From: Photobacterium kishitanii
Lineage (GTDB): Bacteria > Pseudomonadota > Gammaproteobacteria > Enterobacterales > Vibrionaceae
Length of the DNA stretch: 64,000 nt
Direction: 5' to 3'
NCBI RefSeq assembly: GCF_003026355.1
Contig: NZ_PYON01000010.1
Coordinates: 1-64,000 of the forward strand
The notes beneath the pieces are model-generated. The model searched no databases, was not told the DNA's origin, and saw nothing but the letters and a program-made list of their open reading frames with translations. This document shows positions 9,413-23,238 of this stretch, one piece after another. The translations under genes were made by a program, and so were the position numbers. Within the stretch, counting starts at the first letter, position 1; each line of letters begins with the position of its first letter.

Positions 9413-11218
9413 TTAATCCCAACCTTGATGGCGTTGCTGCTCACCACGCATTTCTCGATCAAAAATATCTTCGAGCTCTTTGCGGGCCTCTTTTTGACGT
9501 GATGCTAAATTAACCTCTTCACTATGTTGAGGCAGCAGATCCCGTAATGCTTGGCTATCTATTCTTCGAAAATGAGCTTGGGCACGGTTGGCTTTATAAG
9601 GATGCATGCCTAAAGATATAAGGGCTTGGCGACCTAAATCAAGGGCACCTTCAAATGTTTCACGAGAAAAGCACTCAACCCCATGACTCAATAATTGGTG
9701 CGCTTCTACACGACTTCGAGCACGTGCCATTAATTTCAATTGCGGAAAATGTTGTTGGCAAAGTGTCACAACCTCCATCACTTCAGAGGGGTCATCGGTA
9801 CAGATAACCAAAGCTTCAGCATTATCAGCCCCAGCCGAGCGTAATAAATCTAATTGGGTTGCATCACCGTAATAAACTTTATAGCCAAACTTACGTAAAA
9901 ACTGAATTTGACTAGGATCTCGCTCTAAAACTGTCACTCGAATTTTATTAGCAAACAGTAATCGCCCCACAACCTGCCCAAAACGACCAAAACCGGTAAT
10001 TATCACTCGAGGTTGGCGATCAATGACATCCGATGGCGGTTGATGATTATCTTCAGCTTTAAAACTACGCACATACCAACGTTTTTGTAATTGCAAAATG
10101 AGCGGGGTGGTCATCATAGAAAGACTGACAACCACTAATAATAACGGCGCTAATTCACCACCTAATAAGCCACCAGCTTTAGCGGCGGTAAACAACACAA
10201 ACGCAAATTCTCCACCTTGACTCAAAATAGCCGCCATTTGACTGCGAGATTTTTCCCCTACGCCAAATAAACGTGCGAGCAGATACAACACCCCAGCTTT
10301 AATCGTCACTAATGCAATAACAACGGCTAAAATTTGTAATGGGTACTGCCATAGCAATCCGAGGTTAACTGCCATACCAACCGAAATAAAAAACAGTCCC
10401 AGTAATAACCCTTTAAACGGTTCAATCGCAATTTCAAGCTCATGTCGATATTCACTTTCTGCCAATAATACCCCAGCAAGAAAAGCGCCTAATGCCATTG
10501 ATAAACCTATCATCTGCATAATCAGTGCAATACCAACCACCAGCAATAAAGCCGCGACATTAAACAATTCACGGACACCACTCATCACCACATAACGAAA
10601 TAACGGTCGCAATAAAAAATGTCCGGCAACGAGAAAAGTACCAATTCCACCCAGCATCCAGATGCCATCAAGCCAATTACCGCCCGCATTACCCGCCAGT
10701 AACGGTAATAGTGCTAACATTGGAATCACCGCAATATCTTGAAATAACAACACTGCAAATCCTGATTGACCAGTTTCGCTGCCGCTTAATTGTTGTTCGT
10801 CTATCACTCGTAATGCAATCGCAGTTGACGATAATGCCAACCCCATGCCAATCACAATCGCATCACGCCAACCAAGAGCTGGAAAAAAACGACTACAGCC
10901 CAAAGCAATTATTGCGATTACTACCGTAGTAATAACCACTTGGCTGCCACCCAAGCCTAAAATCGGTTTACGCATTTGCCATAGTTTTTTGGGGTTAAGC
11001 TCTAAACCAATTAGAAACAGTAATAACACCACCCCAAATTCAGAGAAGTGTAAAATGGCATCCACATCAGAAATTAATCCTAACCCCCACGGGCCAATGC
11101 CTATTCCTGCAATTAAATATCCGAGTACCGACCCTAGCCCCAATCGTTGTGCCAGTGGTACCGCAATAATCGCCGCCCCTAAAAAAACCACCATTACCAA
11201 CAAAAAGTCATTATCCAT
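9413..11218 (-). CDS. kefB: glutathione-regulated potassium-efflux antiporter KefB
   Basis: KefB is an inner-membrane K+/H+ antiporter gated by glutathione adducts that acidifies the cytoplasm during electrophile attack. The 601 residues equal the E. coli length. Residues 1-385 form a CPA2-type membrane domain with about 12 hydrophobic helices. A cytoplasmic RCK/TrkA-N domain follows from about residue 400 with the NAD-binding loop [15 protein letters not shown]. The tail is basic and charged. Its start overlaps the end of kefG by 8 bp, consistent with the subunit partnership. KefB versus KefC was decided from length and the kefG neighbour. Confidence 0.95.
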   Translation of the reverse strand: MDNDFLLVMVVFLGAAIIAVPLAQRLGLGSVLGYLIAGIGIGPWGLGLISDVDAILHFSEFGVVLLLFLIGLELNPKKLWQMRKPILGLGGSQVVITTVVIAIIALGCSRFFPALGWRDAIVIGMGLALSSTAIALRVIDEQQLSGSETGQSGFAVLLFQDIAVIPMLALLPLLAGNAGGNWLDGIWMLGGIGTFLVAGHFLLRPLFRYVVMSGVRELFNVAALLLVVGIALIMQMIGLSMALGAFLAGVLLAESEYRHELEIAIEPFKGLLLGLFFISVGMAVNLGLLWQYPLQILAVVIALVTIKAGVLYLLARLFGVGEKSRSQMAAILSQGGEFAFVLFTAAKAGGLLGGELAPLLLVVVSLSMMTTPLILQLQKRWYVRSFKAEDNHQPPSDVIDRQPRVIITGFGRFGQVVGRLLFANKIRVTVLERDPSQIQFLRKFGYKVYYGDATQLDLLRSAGADNAEALVICTDDPSEVMEVVTLCQQHFPQLKLMARARSRVEAHQLLSHGVECFSRETFEGALDLGRQALISLGMHPYKANRAQAHFRRIDSQALRDLLPQHSEEVNLASRQKEARKELEDIFDREMRGEQQRHQGWD

Positions 11219-11786
11219 GGTTAACTCCTGCTGCTAACGGTAATTGGGGCGCATATTGATGAGGATTAACTAACCACTGGTGGTACATTTTTGCATGCTG
11301 CTGCCGTTCAGCCTCAGGAATGCGCCGCGCCCAATGCAACACTAACGGCGATAACCACTGCATACGACAAAGATCAGCACATAACGCAAATGGTTTTAAA
11401 ATGTCATCAATACTGCAACGATTATAACCATCAGGACTATAAGCCTCTGCCGCTCCCCCCGTGGTGATCACTGAGCGCCAGTATTTACCCGTCGTCGCTT
11501 TCCCCTCTCCATGGGCAAAGCCTTTACTTAATACGCGATCAAGCCACTCTTTGAGTAATGCTGGGCAAGAGTACATATATAATGGATGCTGAAAAATAAT
11601 CACATCGTGCGCCATCACTAACGCTCGCTCAGCAACTTCATCAATAAAAAAGTCAGGATAAGTCGCATATAGATCATGCACTGTGACATGCGGTAAATGT
11701 TTTATTTCATTTAATAGCGTCTGATTCGCAACGGATTCTTGAGGATCAGGATGCGCAAAGATAATTAATATTTTTAAATCGGTCAT
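11211..11786 (-). CDS. kefG: KefB ancillary flavoprotein KefG
   Basis: KefG is an NAD(P)H quinone-oxidoreductase-like flavoprotein required for full KefB activity. The 191-residue protein ([19 protein letters not shown]...) has the flavodoxin-like N terminus, [19 protein letters not shown] and the TTGGAAEAY loop that contacts FMN in this family. The ATG at 11786 has AAGGA upstream and gives the expected length; an earlier in-frame start adds 14 unlikely residues. It overlaps kefB by 8 bp. Confidence 0.94.
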   Translation of the reverse strand: MTDLKILIIFAHPDPQESVANQTLLNEIKHLPHVTVHDLYATYPDFFIDEVAERALVMAHDVIIFQHPLYMYSCPALLKEWLDRVLSKGFAHGEGKATTGKYWRSVITTGGAAEAYSPDGYNRCSIDDILKPFALCADLCRMQWLSPLVLHWARRIPEAERQQHAKMYHQWLVNPHQYAPQLPLAAGVNHG

Positions 11787-12046
11787 ACTGTCCTTATACG
11801 TGTAGTTTAATAAGGCGAGTAACGCCAACCTAAACTATAACCACCATAAATTGTTAACCATCATACCTAATTGTTACTTAATATGGGTGTTTAGTTGATA
11901 TTTCTATTTTAGTCTGACTTCCATCACGACCATGCCAACGTGGTGTTAACTTGGCGTCAGGTTAGCCACTGGTTCAAGTTTGAGTTAGACTCCTGAGCAT
12001 GATTCTTGTTTAATTTTGTGGAGCGGGCACGTCCCCGGCGCTATCG

Positions 12047-13969
12047 ATGATTATCTTTTCAGATATCCAACTTCTACGTGGTGGTAAAGTTCTGCTTGAA
12101 AATGCCACAGCGACTATTAACCCAGGGGACAAAGTTGGTCTTGTGGGTAAAAATGGTTGTGGTAAATCAACCCTGTTTGCATTACTCAAAAATGAACTTA
12201 GTTTAGATGGCGGCAACTGTCAGTTTCCAAGTAACTGGGAGTTAGCATGGGTAGCTCAAGAAACGCCCGCCCTTGAACGCGCAGCAATTGAATATGTGAT
12301 TGATGGCGATCGTGAATATCGTGAACTAGAGCGCCAATTAATTGCAGCAGAACTCGCAGATGACGGTAATAAAGTCGCTGAGTTACATGGCAAGATCGAT
12401 ACTATTGGTGGCTATAGCATTAATGCCCGTGCTGCAGAATTATTGAATGGTTTAGGTTTTTCACAGCATCAAATGCAGTGGAACTTAACTCAGTTTTCTG
12501 GTGGTTGGCGCATGCGTTTAAACCTTGCCCAAGCACTACTCTGCCGCTCTGACCTATTATTACTCGATGAGCCAACTAACCACTTAGATCTTGATGCCGT
12601 AATGTGGTTGGAGAAATGGCTCCAAAGCTATCGCGGTACCTTAGTACTGATTTCTCATGACCGTGATTTCTTAGATCCCGTCATCAACCGTATTATTCAC
12701 GTTGAAAACCAAACCATGAACAGTTACACCGGTAACTACTCATCATTTGAAGTCCAACGTGCTGAGAAATTAGTATTACAACAAGCGATGTTCCAAAAGC
12801 AGCAGAAACAAATGACGCACATGCAGTCATATATCGAGCGCTTCCGTTACAAAGCCAGTAAAGCACGCCAAGCCCAAAGCCGTATTAAAGCCCTTGAACG
12901 AATGGAAAAAGTGCTACCCGCGCAACTTGATAATCCATTTAGTTTTGAATTCCGTGAACCAAGCGCACTGCCTAATCCTATTTTAATGATGGATCATGTG
13001 GCTGCCGGTTATGATGACTTATTGATACTAGAAAAAATTCGTTTAAACCTCGTCCCTGGAAGTCGAATTGGCTTACTGGGTCGTAATGGTGCGGGTAAAT
13101 CCACCTTAATTAAAATGTTAGCTGGCGATTTACCCGCCAAAGCCGGTGATATGGCTTATTCACAAGGGGTTAAAATTGGTTACTTTGCCCAGCATCAATT
13201 AGAGACCTTGTATCTTGATGATACGCCGGTTCAACATATGGCACGTATTGCGCCTAACTCAACTGAACAGCAGTTACGTGATTACTTAGGTAGCTTTGGC
13301 TTTATTGGCGACAAAGCCCTTGAAAAAGTAGGACCATTTTCTGGTGGTGAAAAAGCACGCTTGGTATTAGCGTTAATTGTATGGCAACGCCCAAACCTAT
13401 TACTGCTCGATGAGCCGACTAACCACCTTGATTTGGATATGCGTCAGGCATTAACCTTTGCGTTGCAATCTTATGAAGGGGCAATGGTAATTGTAAGTCA
13501 CGACCGTTACTTACTGCGTGCCACGACTGATGACTTATATCTAGTTCATGATCGTCAAGTGGTGCCATTTGATGGTGATTTAAATGATTACCATAAATGG
13601 CTTACTGAGCAGCAACGCAATGAACGCCGTGAACAACAAGCAGCAAAACCTGAAACCAGTAAAGATAATAGCGCTGCTTCACGTAAAGAACAAAAGCGTT
13701 TAGACGCGGAATTCCGCAAGCTGACAGCACCAATTCGTAAAGAAATCACCAAGCTCGAAAAGCAAATGGATAAGCTTAATGAGGTCATTACTGCCGCAGA
13801 AACGGCATTAAGTGACAGCACGATTTATGAACCAGAAAATAAAGCGCAGATGAATGAACAACTCAAACTTCAAGGCAATGCAAAATCCGATCTTGAAGAT
13901 ATAGAAGTCGCATGGATGGAACTGCAGGAACAATTAGAAGAAATGGAAAGCCAGCTTAACGCTGAGTGA
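12047..13969 (+). CDS. yheS: ABC-F family ATPase YheS
   Basis: This is a 640-residue soluble ABC-F protein with two nucleotide-binding domains and no membrane segments, of the YheS type. ABC-F proteins act on ribosomes. Domain 1 has Walker A GKNGCGKST (about 35-43), signature FSGGW and LLLDEPTNHLDLD. Domain 2 has GRNGAGKST (about 345), FSGGEKARL and a second LLLDEPTNHLDLD. The linker (about 240-300) is rich in Q, K and R, and the C terminus is a coiled coil (about 550-640). It is divergent from kefG and ends at a strong terminator before yheT. Confidence 0.96.
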   Translation: MIIFSDIQLLRGGKVLLENATATINPGDKVGLVGKNGCGKSTLFALLKNELSLDGGNCQFPSNWELAWVAQETPALERAAIEYVIDGDREYRELERQLIAAELADDGNKVAELHGKIDTIGGYSINARAAELLNGLGFSQHQMQWNLTQFSGGWRMRLNLAQALLCRSDLLLLDEPTNHLDLDAVMWLEKWLQSYRGTLVLISHDRDFLDPVINRIIHVENQTMNSYTGNYSSFEVQRAEKLVLQQAMFQKQQKQMTHMQSYIERFRYKASKARQAQSRIKALERMEKVLPAQLDNPFSFEFREPSALPNPILMMDHVAAGYDDLLILEKIRLNLVPGSRIGLLGRNGAGKSTLIKMLAGDLPAKAGDMAYSQGVKIGYFAQHQLETLYLDDTPVQHMARIAPNSTEQQLRDYLGSFGFIGDKALEKVGPFSGGEKARLVLALIVWQRPNLLLLDEPTNHLDLDMRQALTFALQSYEGAMVIVSHDRYLLRATTDDLYLVHDRQVVPFDGDLNDYHKWLTEQQRNERREQQAAKPETSKDNSAASRKEQKRLDAEFRKLTAPIRKEITKLEKQMDKLNEVITAAETALSDSTIYEPENKAQMNEQLKLQGNAKSDLEDIEVAWMELQEQLEEMESQLNAE

Positions 13970-13975
13970 TCATTT

Positions 13976-14016
13976 AACGCCGTAGCAATGATGTTATTAC
14001 TACGGCGTTTTTATTT
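13976..14016 (+). terminator. terminator after yheS
   Basis: AACGCCGTAG and CTACGGCGTT form a 10-bp stem followed by TTTTATTT, just after the yheS stop codon. Confidence 0.85.
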
Positions 14017-14033
14017 GAAGAAAGGACATTGAC

Positions 14034-15029
14034 ATGCAGCCATTTACTGCCGCAATTGGATTGCGCAATCCCCACCTGCAAACCTTATTGCCTCGATTTA
14101 TTCGTCGCCAACCATTATTCACGCCAACGACGCAACGACTTGAAATGCCTGATGGTGATTTTGTTGATCTCGCTTGGACAGAGCAACCTAATCTTAATAA
14201 TCACCACCAACCGCTGATGATTCTATTACACGGTTTAGAAGGTAGTTTTAACAGTCCTTATGCTAATGGCTTATTGATGGCAGCTAAGCAGCAAGGTTGG
14301 CTCGGAGTGATGATGCATTTTCGAGGTTGCAGTGGTGAATTAAATCGCCATCCGCAAAGCTATCATTCTGGTGAAACCAACGACGTCCATTTTTTTATTC
14401 AATGGCTACGCCAACAATTTCCGCAACGACCGTTTATCGCTGTCGGCGTTTCCCTTGGTGGTAATGTCCTGATTAATTATCTTGCGACCTACCCCAACAA
14501 CGAACTAATTGCAGCCCAAGCGATCTCACCACCGTTGAATCTAGCCTCATGCTCTGATCGTATTCAACAAGGGTTCTCGCGTATTTATCAACGCTACTTA
14601 CTCACATCGCTCAAACGAACCATAGCCAAAAAAATTGACCGTCAACCTCACACGATGCCAGTTAACCGGCAACAGTTAGCCTCAATTAGCAGTGTGTGGC
14701 AATTTGACCAAGCCATTACGGCACCACTACACGGCTTTAAAGATGCTGATGACTACTACCACCACTGTAGTGGTTTGCGTCTGCTGGCCAATATCTTGCA
14801 ACCCTTACGAATTATTCATGCTGCAGATGATCCATTTATGTGTCGTGATGTGATTCCTGCACAACCATTGCCAGCTAATATTCGTTATGATTTATCGGCA
14901 ACAGGGGGACATGTTGGTTTTATTGGTGGCAGTTTGCTTAAACCACAGTTTTGGCTAGAGCACACCGTACCAGAGTGGTTTCAATACCAATTAACGCAAC
15001 ACCAATCAACATCAGCTTATAATGACTGA
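14034..15029 (+). CDS. yheT: YheT-like alpha/beta hydrolase
   Basis: The 331-residue protein is a YheT-family alpha/beta hydrolase of unknown substrate. LLHGLEGS carries the oxyanion loop (about residue 64), GVSLGGN contains the nucleophile serine (about 140), DDPFM holds the likely acid and GGHVGF the catalytic histidine (about 285). The start is supported by AAAGGA upstream. It is followed by yheU, the same order as in E. coli. Relatives are described as hydrolases or acyltransferases, but no activity can be assigned from sequence. Confidence 0.9.
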   Translation: MQPFTAAIGLRNPHLQTLLPRFIRRQPLFTPTTQRLEMPDGDFVDLAWTEQPNLNNHHQPLMILLHGLEGSFNSPYANGLLMAAKQQGWLGVMMHFRGCSGELNRHPQSYHSGETNDVHFFIQWLRQQFPQRPFIAVGVSLGGNVLINYLATYPNNELIAAQAISPPLNLASCSDRIQQGFSRIYQRYLLTSLKRTIAKKIDRQPHTMPVNRQQLASISSVWQFDQAITAPLHGFKDADDYYHHCSGLRLLANILQPLRIIHAADDPFMCRDVIPAQPLPANIRYDLSATGGHVGFIGGSLLKPQFWLEHTVPEWFQYQLTQHQSTSAYND

Positions 15030-15095
15030 GTTTGTTTCAATCACGTTTAAGAATATACTGCAGCTATTATTTTATTAATCATTTAAGAAGTTGTA

Positions 15096-15308
15096 ATGAT
15101 TATTCCTTGGCAAGACATCGCTCCTGAAACCCTAACCAATCTCATCGAACAATTTATTTTGCGCGAAGGTACCGATTATGGTGAAGTAGAAATCAGCCTT
15201 AGTGATAAGGTCGCTTATGTTCGCCGTCAACTGCAGACTGGTGATGCGGTTATTGTTTTCTCTGAATTACATGAGTCAGTCGATATTAAACTTCGCAATC
15301 AAATGTAA
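15096..15308 (+). CDS. yheU: YheU family protein
   Basis: This 70-residue protein ([28 protein letters not shown]...) belongs to the YheU family (UPF0270), which has no known function. The acidic N-terminal half is helical and the [15 protein letters not shown] segment is conserved. It lies 66 bp after yheT and before prkB, as in enteric genomes. Confidence 0.93.
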   Translation: MIIPWQDIAPETLTNLIEQFILREGTDYGEVEISLSDKVAYVRRQLQTGDAVIVFSELHESVDIKLRNQM

Positions 15309-15451
15309 AAAAAAACAATATTTATCATTATAAAAATTCGCCCTCGCCAGCACTTTTATCACTTAAAACCGACATTTACGCAAAGCTGTAGTAACATTTA
15401 TTATTGTTCTTTTTTTGTTATTAACATGTAGTAATCACAACAAGGTGAGTT

Positions 15452-16321
15452 ATGTCGGTAAAACACCCTATTATTGCAGTCACTGGTTCATCAGGTGCTG
15501 GAACGACCACAACATCTGAAGCCTTTCGCAAGATGTTTAATATGATGGACATCAACGCTGCATGGCTAGAGGGTGATAGCTTCCACCGCTTTACTCGCCC
15601 TGAAATGGATTGTGAAATCCGCAAAGCGAAAGAACAAGGTCGTCATATCAGCTACTTTGGTGCAGAAGCCAATGACTTTGAACAATTAGCTCACTTTTTC
15701 AAACAATACTCTCAAGATGGTAGCGGCAAGTTTCGCCGTTATCTGCATACCTTTGATGAAGCCGTACCTTATAATCAAATGCCCGGTACTTTTACCCCGT
15801 GGCAACAATTGGCTGAAAATACGGATGTGTTGTTTTATGAAGGTCTACATGGGGGGGTGGTTGATGGCGATATCAATGTGGCTCAACATGTTGATCTACT
15901 TATCGGCATGGTACCGATTGTTAACTTAGAATGGATTCAAAAAATTATTCGCGACACCCGTGATCGGGGCCATTCTCGTGAAGCAGTAATGGAATCAATT
16001 GTGCGCTCAATGGATGACTATCTTAATTACATCACGCCGCAATTTTCTCGTACTCATATTAACTTTCAACGGGTACCAACTGTTGATACCTCAAATCCTG
16101 TCAGTGCCAAAGGGATTCCAAGTTTAGATGAAAGCTTTGTGGTGATCCGCTTTCGTGGCTTAAAGAATGTCGACTTTCCGCATTTATTAGCAATGATTCA
16201 AGGTTCATTTATGTCACGCCATAATACTCTAGTTGTCCCAGGCGGCAAAATGAGCTTTGCGATGGAGCTAATTATGCGGCCTTTACTTGAACAACTGATT
16301 GAAAATGGCCAGATCGGCTAA
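15452..16321 (+). CDS. prkB: phosphoribulokinase-like protein PrkB
   Basis: The 289-residue protein belongs to the bacterial phosphoribulokinase/uridine kinase family. It has the P-loop GSSGAGTTTTSE (about 11-22), EGDSFHRF (about 41-48), LFYEGLHGG with the Walker B-like acidic residue (about 131-140), and NLEWIQKI. The length matches E. coli PrkB. No RuBisCO or Calvin-cycle genes are nearby, so the real substrate in such heterotrophs is unclear. The gene has its own AT-rich upstream region of about 140 bp, and AAGGTGAGTT provides the ribosome-binding site. Confidence 0.9.
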   Translation: MSVKHPIIAVTGSSGAGTTTTSEAFRKMFNMMDINAAWLEGDSFHRFTRPEMDCEIRKAKEQGRHISYFGAEANDFEQLAHFFKQYSQDGSGKFRRYLHTFDEAVPYNQMPGTFTPWQQLAENTDVLFYEGLHGGVVDGDINVAQHVDLLIGMVPIVNLEWIQKIIRDTRDRGHSREAVMESIVRSMDDYLNYITPQFSRTHINFQRVPTVDTSNPVSAKGIPSLDESFVVIRFRGLKNVDFPHLLAMIQGSFMSRHNTLVVPGGKMSFAMELIMRPLLEQLIENGQIG

Positions 16322-16335
16322 TCGTTACTTGCGTA

Positions 16336-16367
16336 ATTAACGGTCACTAGTATCAGTAACCGTTAAT
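16336..16367. terminator. hairpin between convergent prkB and yhfA
   Basis: ATTAACGGT and ACCGTTAAT form a perfect 9-bp inverted repeat with a 14-base loop in the 57-bp gap between two convergent genes. There is no strong T-run, so it may be a weak bidirectional terminator. Confidence 0.5.
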
Positions 16368-16378
16368 AATGATAGTGT

Positions 16379-16783
16379 TTACGCCACAACAATCTCATAG
16401 CTGTGGCTCAGCTCGACCCCTTTACCTAACATTAAACACACTGAGCAATATTTTTCGAGTGAGTCAGCAACCACTTTACTGACTAATTGAGGCTCTAAAT
16501 CATGGCCACTAACCACGAAGTGTAAATTTGCATGAGTAAAAATACGTGGCGCTTGCTCACGACGCTCAGCAGAGATATTCACTTCACAGCCAGTGATCTG
16601 CTGTTGTAAATCTTGTAATCCACTCACAACATCAACCGAGCTACAACCACCAGCGGCCATTAACACTAATTCCATCGGACTTGGTGCTTTATCACCACCA
16701 TTACCATCTAAAACAACACTATGGCCTGATGATGACTGACCAACAAAAGTCATATTTTCAACCCACTTTACTCGTGACTGCAT
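16379..16783 (-). CDS. yhfA: OsmC-family protein YhfA
   Basis: The 134-residue protein belongs to the OsmC/Ohr fold family, whose characterised members reduce organic peroxides with two cysteines. Conserved cysteines are present in AAGGCSSVDV (about residue 47) and in YCSVCLML (about 112-115). It is divergent from crp, the order found in E. coli (yhfA/crp), and likely shares control with crp through the CRP-type site between them. An exact substrate is not known for the YhfA subgroup. Confidence 0.92.
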   Translation of the reverse strand: MQSRVKWVENMTFVGQSSSGHSVVLDGNGGDKAPSPMELVLMAAGGCSSVDVVSGLQDLQQQITGCEVNISAERREQAPRIFTHANLHFVVSGHDLEPQLVSKVVADSLEKYCSVCLMLGKGVELSHSYEIVVA

Positions 16784-17165
16784 CTCTATCTCCTTTCGCT
16801 ATATTATTCAGATATTAACTCTATTTTTGTTGATAATCTCATCAATGTAAACGCTATTTATTCCGGCTAATGCTAATTACGTTGCATATTTAAACCACCC
16901 AAATTAACTAACAAACCCACATTAAAACTATGCTTTTGGTGACTAACTCACAACGATGTGATCATGTGCACACTTATCTCTCATAAATGAGCGAGTCAGC
17001 TAGATCAATATCAAGAAAAAACCCTAAAAAAAGGATACAATCTTAACAAGTTCAAGTTAGCTTGCAGCCCAGCAGCTGAGTGAATAACCCCGCCAGCAAA
17101 CAGTTTTGTTGAGTTATCTTCACAGAACATATTGTTGGGCAACATATGCAGAGGAAGTTAGTAAT
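16784..17165. promoter_or_regulatory. yhfA-crp divergent control region with a CRP-type site
   Basis: This 382-bp region carries no gene. TGTGA-TCATGT-GCACA at 16957-16972 matches the CRP consensus TGTGA-N6-TCACA except for one base. A TACAAT -10 element at 17036-17041, with a weak -35, could start crp about 120 bases before its ATG. The leader ends in AGAGGAAG, the crp ribosome-binding site. CRP autoregulation is known in E. coli; here it is inferred from the site. Confidence 0.6.
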
Positions 17166-17798
17166 ATGGTTCCAGGTAAACCGCAGACAGATCCAACTTT
17201 AGAGTGGTTTCTTTCCCATTGTCACATTCACAAATATCCATCAAAGAGCACGTTAATTCACGCTGGTGAAAAAGCAGAAACTTTGTATTACATCGTGAAG
17301 GGTTCTGTTGCTGTATTAATCAAGGATGAAGAAGGTAAGGAAATGATCCTTTCTTACCTAAATCAGGGTGACTTTATTGGTGAACTCGGCTTGTTCGAAG
17401 AAGACCAAGAGCGTACCGCTTGGGTTCGTGCCAAAAGCCCTTGTGAAGTTGCAGAAATTTCATTTAAGAAATTCCGTCAGTTAATTCAAGTTAATCCAGA
17501 TATTCTAATGCGTCTATCTGCTCAAATGGCATGTCGTTTACAAGTGACAAGTCAAAAAGTAGGTGATCTTGCATTCCTTGATGTAACAGGTCGTATTGCA
17601 CAGACGTTACTTAATCTTGCAAAACAACCCGATGCAATGACACACCCAGATGGCATGCAAATTAAGATCACTCGTCAAGAAATTGGCCAGATCGTAGGTT
17701 GTTCTCGCGAAACAGTGGGTCGTATTTTAAAAATGCTTGAAGAGCAAAATCTTATTTCTGCTCACGGCAAAACAATCGTGGTTTACGGTACACGCTAA
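17166..17798 (+). CDS. crp: cAMP receptor protein CRP
   Basis: CRP is the global cAMP-responsive regulator of carbon use. The 210-residue protein is nearly identical to known enteric and Vibrio CRP: the cyclic-nucleotide domain (about 10-135) with GELGLFEED and the cAMP-contact residues E73, R83, T128 and S129, then the helix-turn-helix (about 168-190) with [20 protein letters not shown]. The ATG at 17166 has GAGGAAG upstream; a longer open frame is ignored. Two deviations from what I remember of the family are P3 (usually Leu) and C123 (usually Arg, QMARRLQ). DNA-contact residues R181, E182 and R186 (Met = 1) look intact. Confidence 0.98.
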   Translation: MVPGKPQTDPTLEWFLSHCHIHKYPSKSTLIHAGEKAETLYYIVKGSVAVLIKDEEGKEMILSYLNQGDFIGELGLFEEDQERTAWVRAKSPCEVAEISFKKFRQLIQVNPDILMRLSAQMACRLQVTSQKVGDLAFLDVTGRIAQTLLNLAKQPDAMTHPDGMQIKITRQEIGQIVGCSRETVGRILKMLEEQNLISAHGKTIVVYGTR

Positions 17799-17826
17799 TT
17801 ATTAGTCGTACCTTAATCGCCGATGA

Positions 17827-17856
17827 AACCGCAGCTTATACCTGCGGTTTTTTTTG
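17827..17856 (+). terminator. crp intrinsic terminator
   Basis: ACCGCAG-CTTATAC-CTGCGGT followed by eight T residues lies about 30 bp past the crp stop codon. Confidence 0.92.
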
Positions 17857-17980
17857 ATCTCAACGCTCTCTAAATAGCACCATAAAACAAACATTGACGG
17901 AGTTAGTATTACGGTTAAATTTTAATTTGTAATCACATTCATTCATGCTACATTTCGATTACAAATGGATTTCTTAATCA

Positions 17981-18175
17981 ATGATGGTCAATATGGATAT
18001 TGAACGCTTTTCTACTAACAGTTTCACCACCGTACCAGGGGTGTTAACTAACCAGCCCACAACCATTGAAATGACAGGGTTTAGCGATAGCCGTTGCTAC
18101 CTTGAACAACAAACAGGATTACGTCGCTGCCCAGCGGATGAATCAGGCGTTTGGGGTTCACCACTAGATAACTAG
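17981..18175 (+). CDS. unrecognised 64-residue protein
   Basis: An isolated frame lies between the crp terminator and a hairpin at 18181-18217. The product (MMVNMDIERFSTNSFTTVPG...) has no signal peptide or membrane segment. Two cysteines (about residues 39 and 50) sit in DSRCYLEQQTGLRRCPADE. I do not recognise the family. A possible promoter (TTGACG at 17894, AT-rich -10 near 17917) precedes it, but no good ribosome-binding site is seen; MDIERF at 17993 is an alternative start. Base composition is like that of neighbouring genes, so it may be real. Confidence 0.45.
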   Translation: MMVNMDIERFSTNSFTTVPGVLTNQPTTIEMTGFSDSRCYLEQQTGLRRCPADESGVWGSPLDN

Positions 18176-18180
18176 CTAGC

Positions 18181-18217
18181 AATAACAGCACTGATTTAAC
18201 TAAGTGCTGTTGTTATT
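18181..18217. terminator. hairpin between small ORF and DUF1338 gene
   Basis: AACAGCACT and AGTGCTGTT form a 9-bp stem with a 10-base loop, followed by GTTATT on the plus strand. It lies between convergent frames and may stop transcription in both directions. Confidence 0.6.
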
Positions 18218-18245
18218 ACTGCCATTTTCACTATCAAGTACTCAG

Positions 18246-19040
18246 TTAACTATTGGTACTTTCAAATATTTTATCTGCCGAGGCTGTAACAAAGCCGCTA
18301 TACAATTCACCATTCGGTTGTGGATAGCGTTTAGCAAACTCGTAAAATCCACCAGGGATCTTATAAACCCCATCTCGAAAACTAACCCCAACCTCATCAG
18401 CCATCGTTGCCGATTGCTCTAACATTACCGTCGCATCACCTTTTATGTCTCCGCCTGTCTGATTAATCACAAACTGGTTATGACGCAATAAATGGTTTAC
18501 CTCTTCTAAACAAGTAAATTGCTCGAGCTGATTAATACTTACCGTAAAATGATTAGCACCAAAACCGTGCGCCGCAACCCAAGCTGCATACTCACTTTCA
18601 GCCGCTAAAAATTGATAGGTTGAAAAATCAAGTTGCCATGGACGACCGCCATAAACAAAATCAGGCTGGCGAAAATAATCATCATCGACCTGATCTAATA
18701 AACCGCGCACTGCAAGTTGTAATTCGGCCGAACAGCCGCCCAACTGCAATTCACTAATAAAAACTTTGGGTAGTAAAGGGTTTTGGTGAGCAAAATATTC
18801 GGCATACAGCTTTTTAGCACTAAAATGATATTTAGCTTGCGGTTGATAACCTAAAGCAATAAACGGAGCAGCAACAACCGCTAAACCACACTTAGGTAAT
18901 CCAAAGCTACGTAACGCGATATGATCATTTAATAATGCGACATCTTCGGTTAATAATCGCTGTATTTGCACCGCTGATGGACATAATCGCTGACTATAAT
19001 CGTGCCACAAGCTATCAAAAAGTTGCGTAATCGATTCCAT
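18246..19040 (-). CDS. DUF1338 family (HglS-like) metalloprotein
   Basis: The 264-residue protein belongs to the DUF1338 family, whose characterised member HglS (Pseudomonas) converts 2-oxoadipate to 2-hydroxyglutarate with an Fe(II) centre. The probable metal ligands are visible: His40 in NDHIALRSFG, a second His in GANHFTVSIN (about 170) and Glu in GGFYEFAKRY (about 235). It is shorter than HglS. It follows astD by 40 bp on the same strand, so it is likely the last gene of the ast operon and may handle an arginine- or lysine-derived 2-oxoacid. The substrate is inference only. Confidence 0.82.
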   Translation of the reverse strand: MESITQLFDSLWHDYSQRLCPSAVQIQRLLTEDVALLNDHIALRSFGLPKCGLAVVAAPFIALGYQPQAKYHFSAKKLYAEYFAHQNPLLPKVFISELQLGGCSAELQLAVRGLLDQVDDDYFRQPDFVYGGRPWQLDFSTYQFLAAESEYAAWVAAHGFGANHFTVSINQLEQFTCLEEVNHLLRHNQFVINQTGGDIKGDATVMLEQSATMADEVGVSFRDGVYKIPGGFYEFAKRYPQPNGELYSGFVTASADKIFESTNS

Positions 19041-19080
19041 AACCTACCCGCTTATTTAAAGCATAATTACTTTATAGATA

Positions 19081-21571
<2,491 letters not shown>

Positions 21572-21632
21572 TACATTTCCTCCTGATGCAGGCAATGACA
21601 ACAGCCATTGCCTGGGTATAAATTGGTATCAA

Positions 21633-21658
21633 GGTTGCTATTTATCACCTAAGCAACC
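21633..21658 (-). other. intercistronic hairpin argD/astC-astA
   Basis: GGTTGCT and AGCAACC form a perfect 7-bp stem with a 12-base loop just downstream of argD/astC, without a T-run. It may set mRNA stability or partial termination between the aminotransferase and the rest of the operon. Confidence 0.5.
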
Positions 21659-21666
21659 CATCACAA

Positions 21667-23238
<1,572 letters not shown>

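Noticed and set aside
15452-16321. Sign of carbon fixation from the phosphoribulokinase-like gene
   Set aside because: PrkB homologues are common in non-autotrophic enterics and vibrios, and no RuBisCO or other Calvin-cycle gene is in the window.
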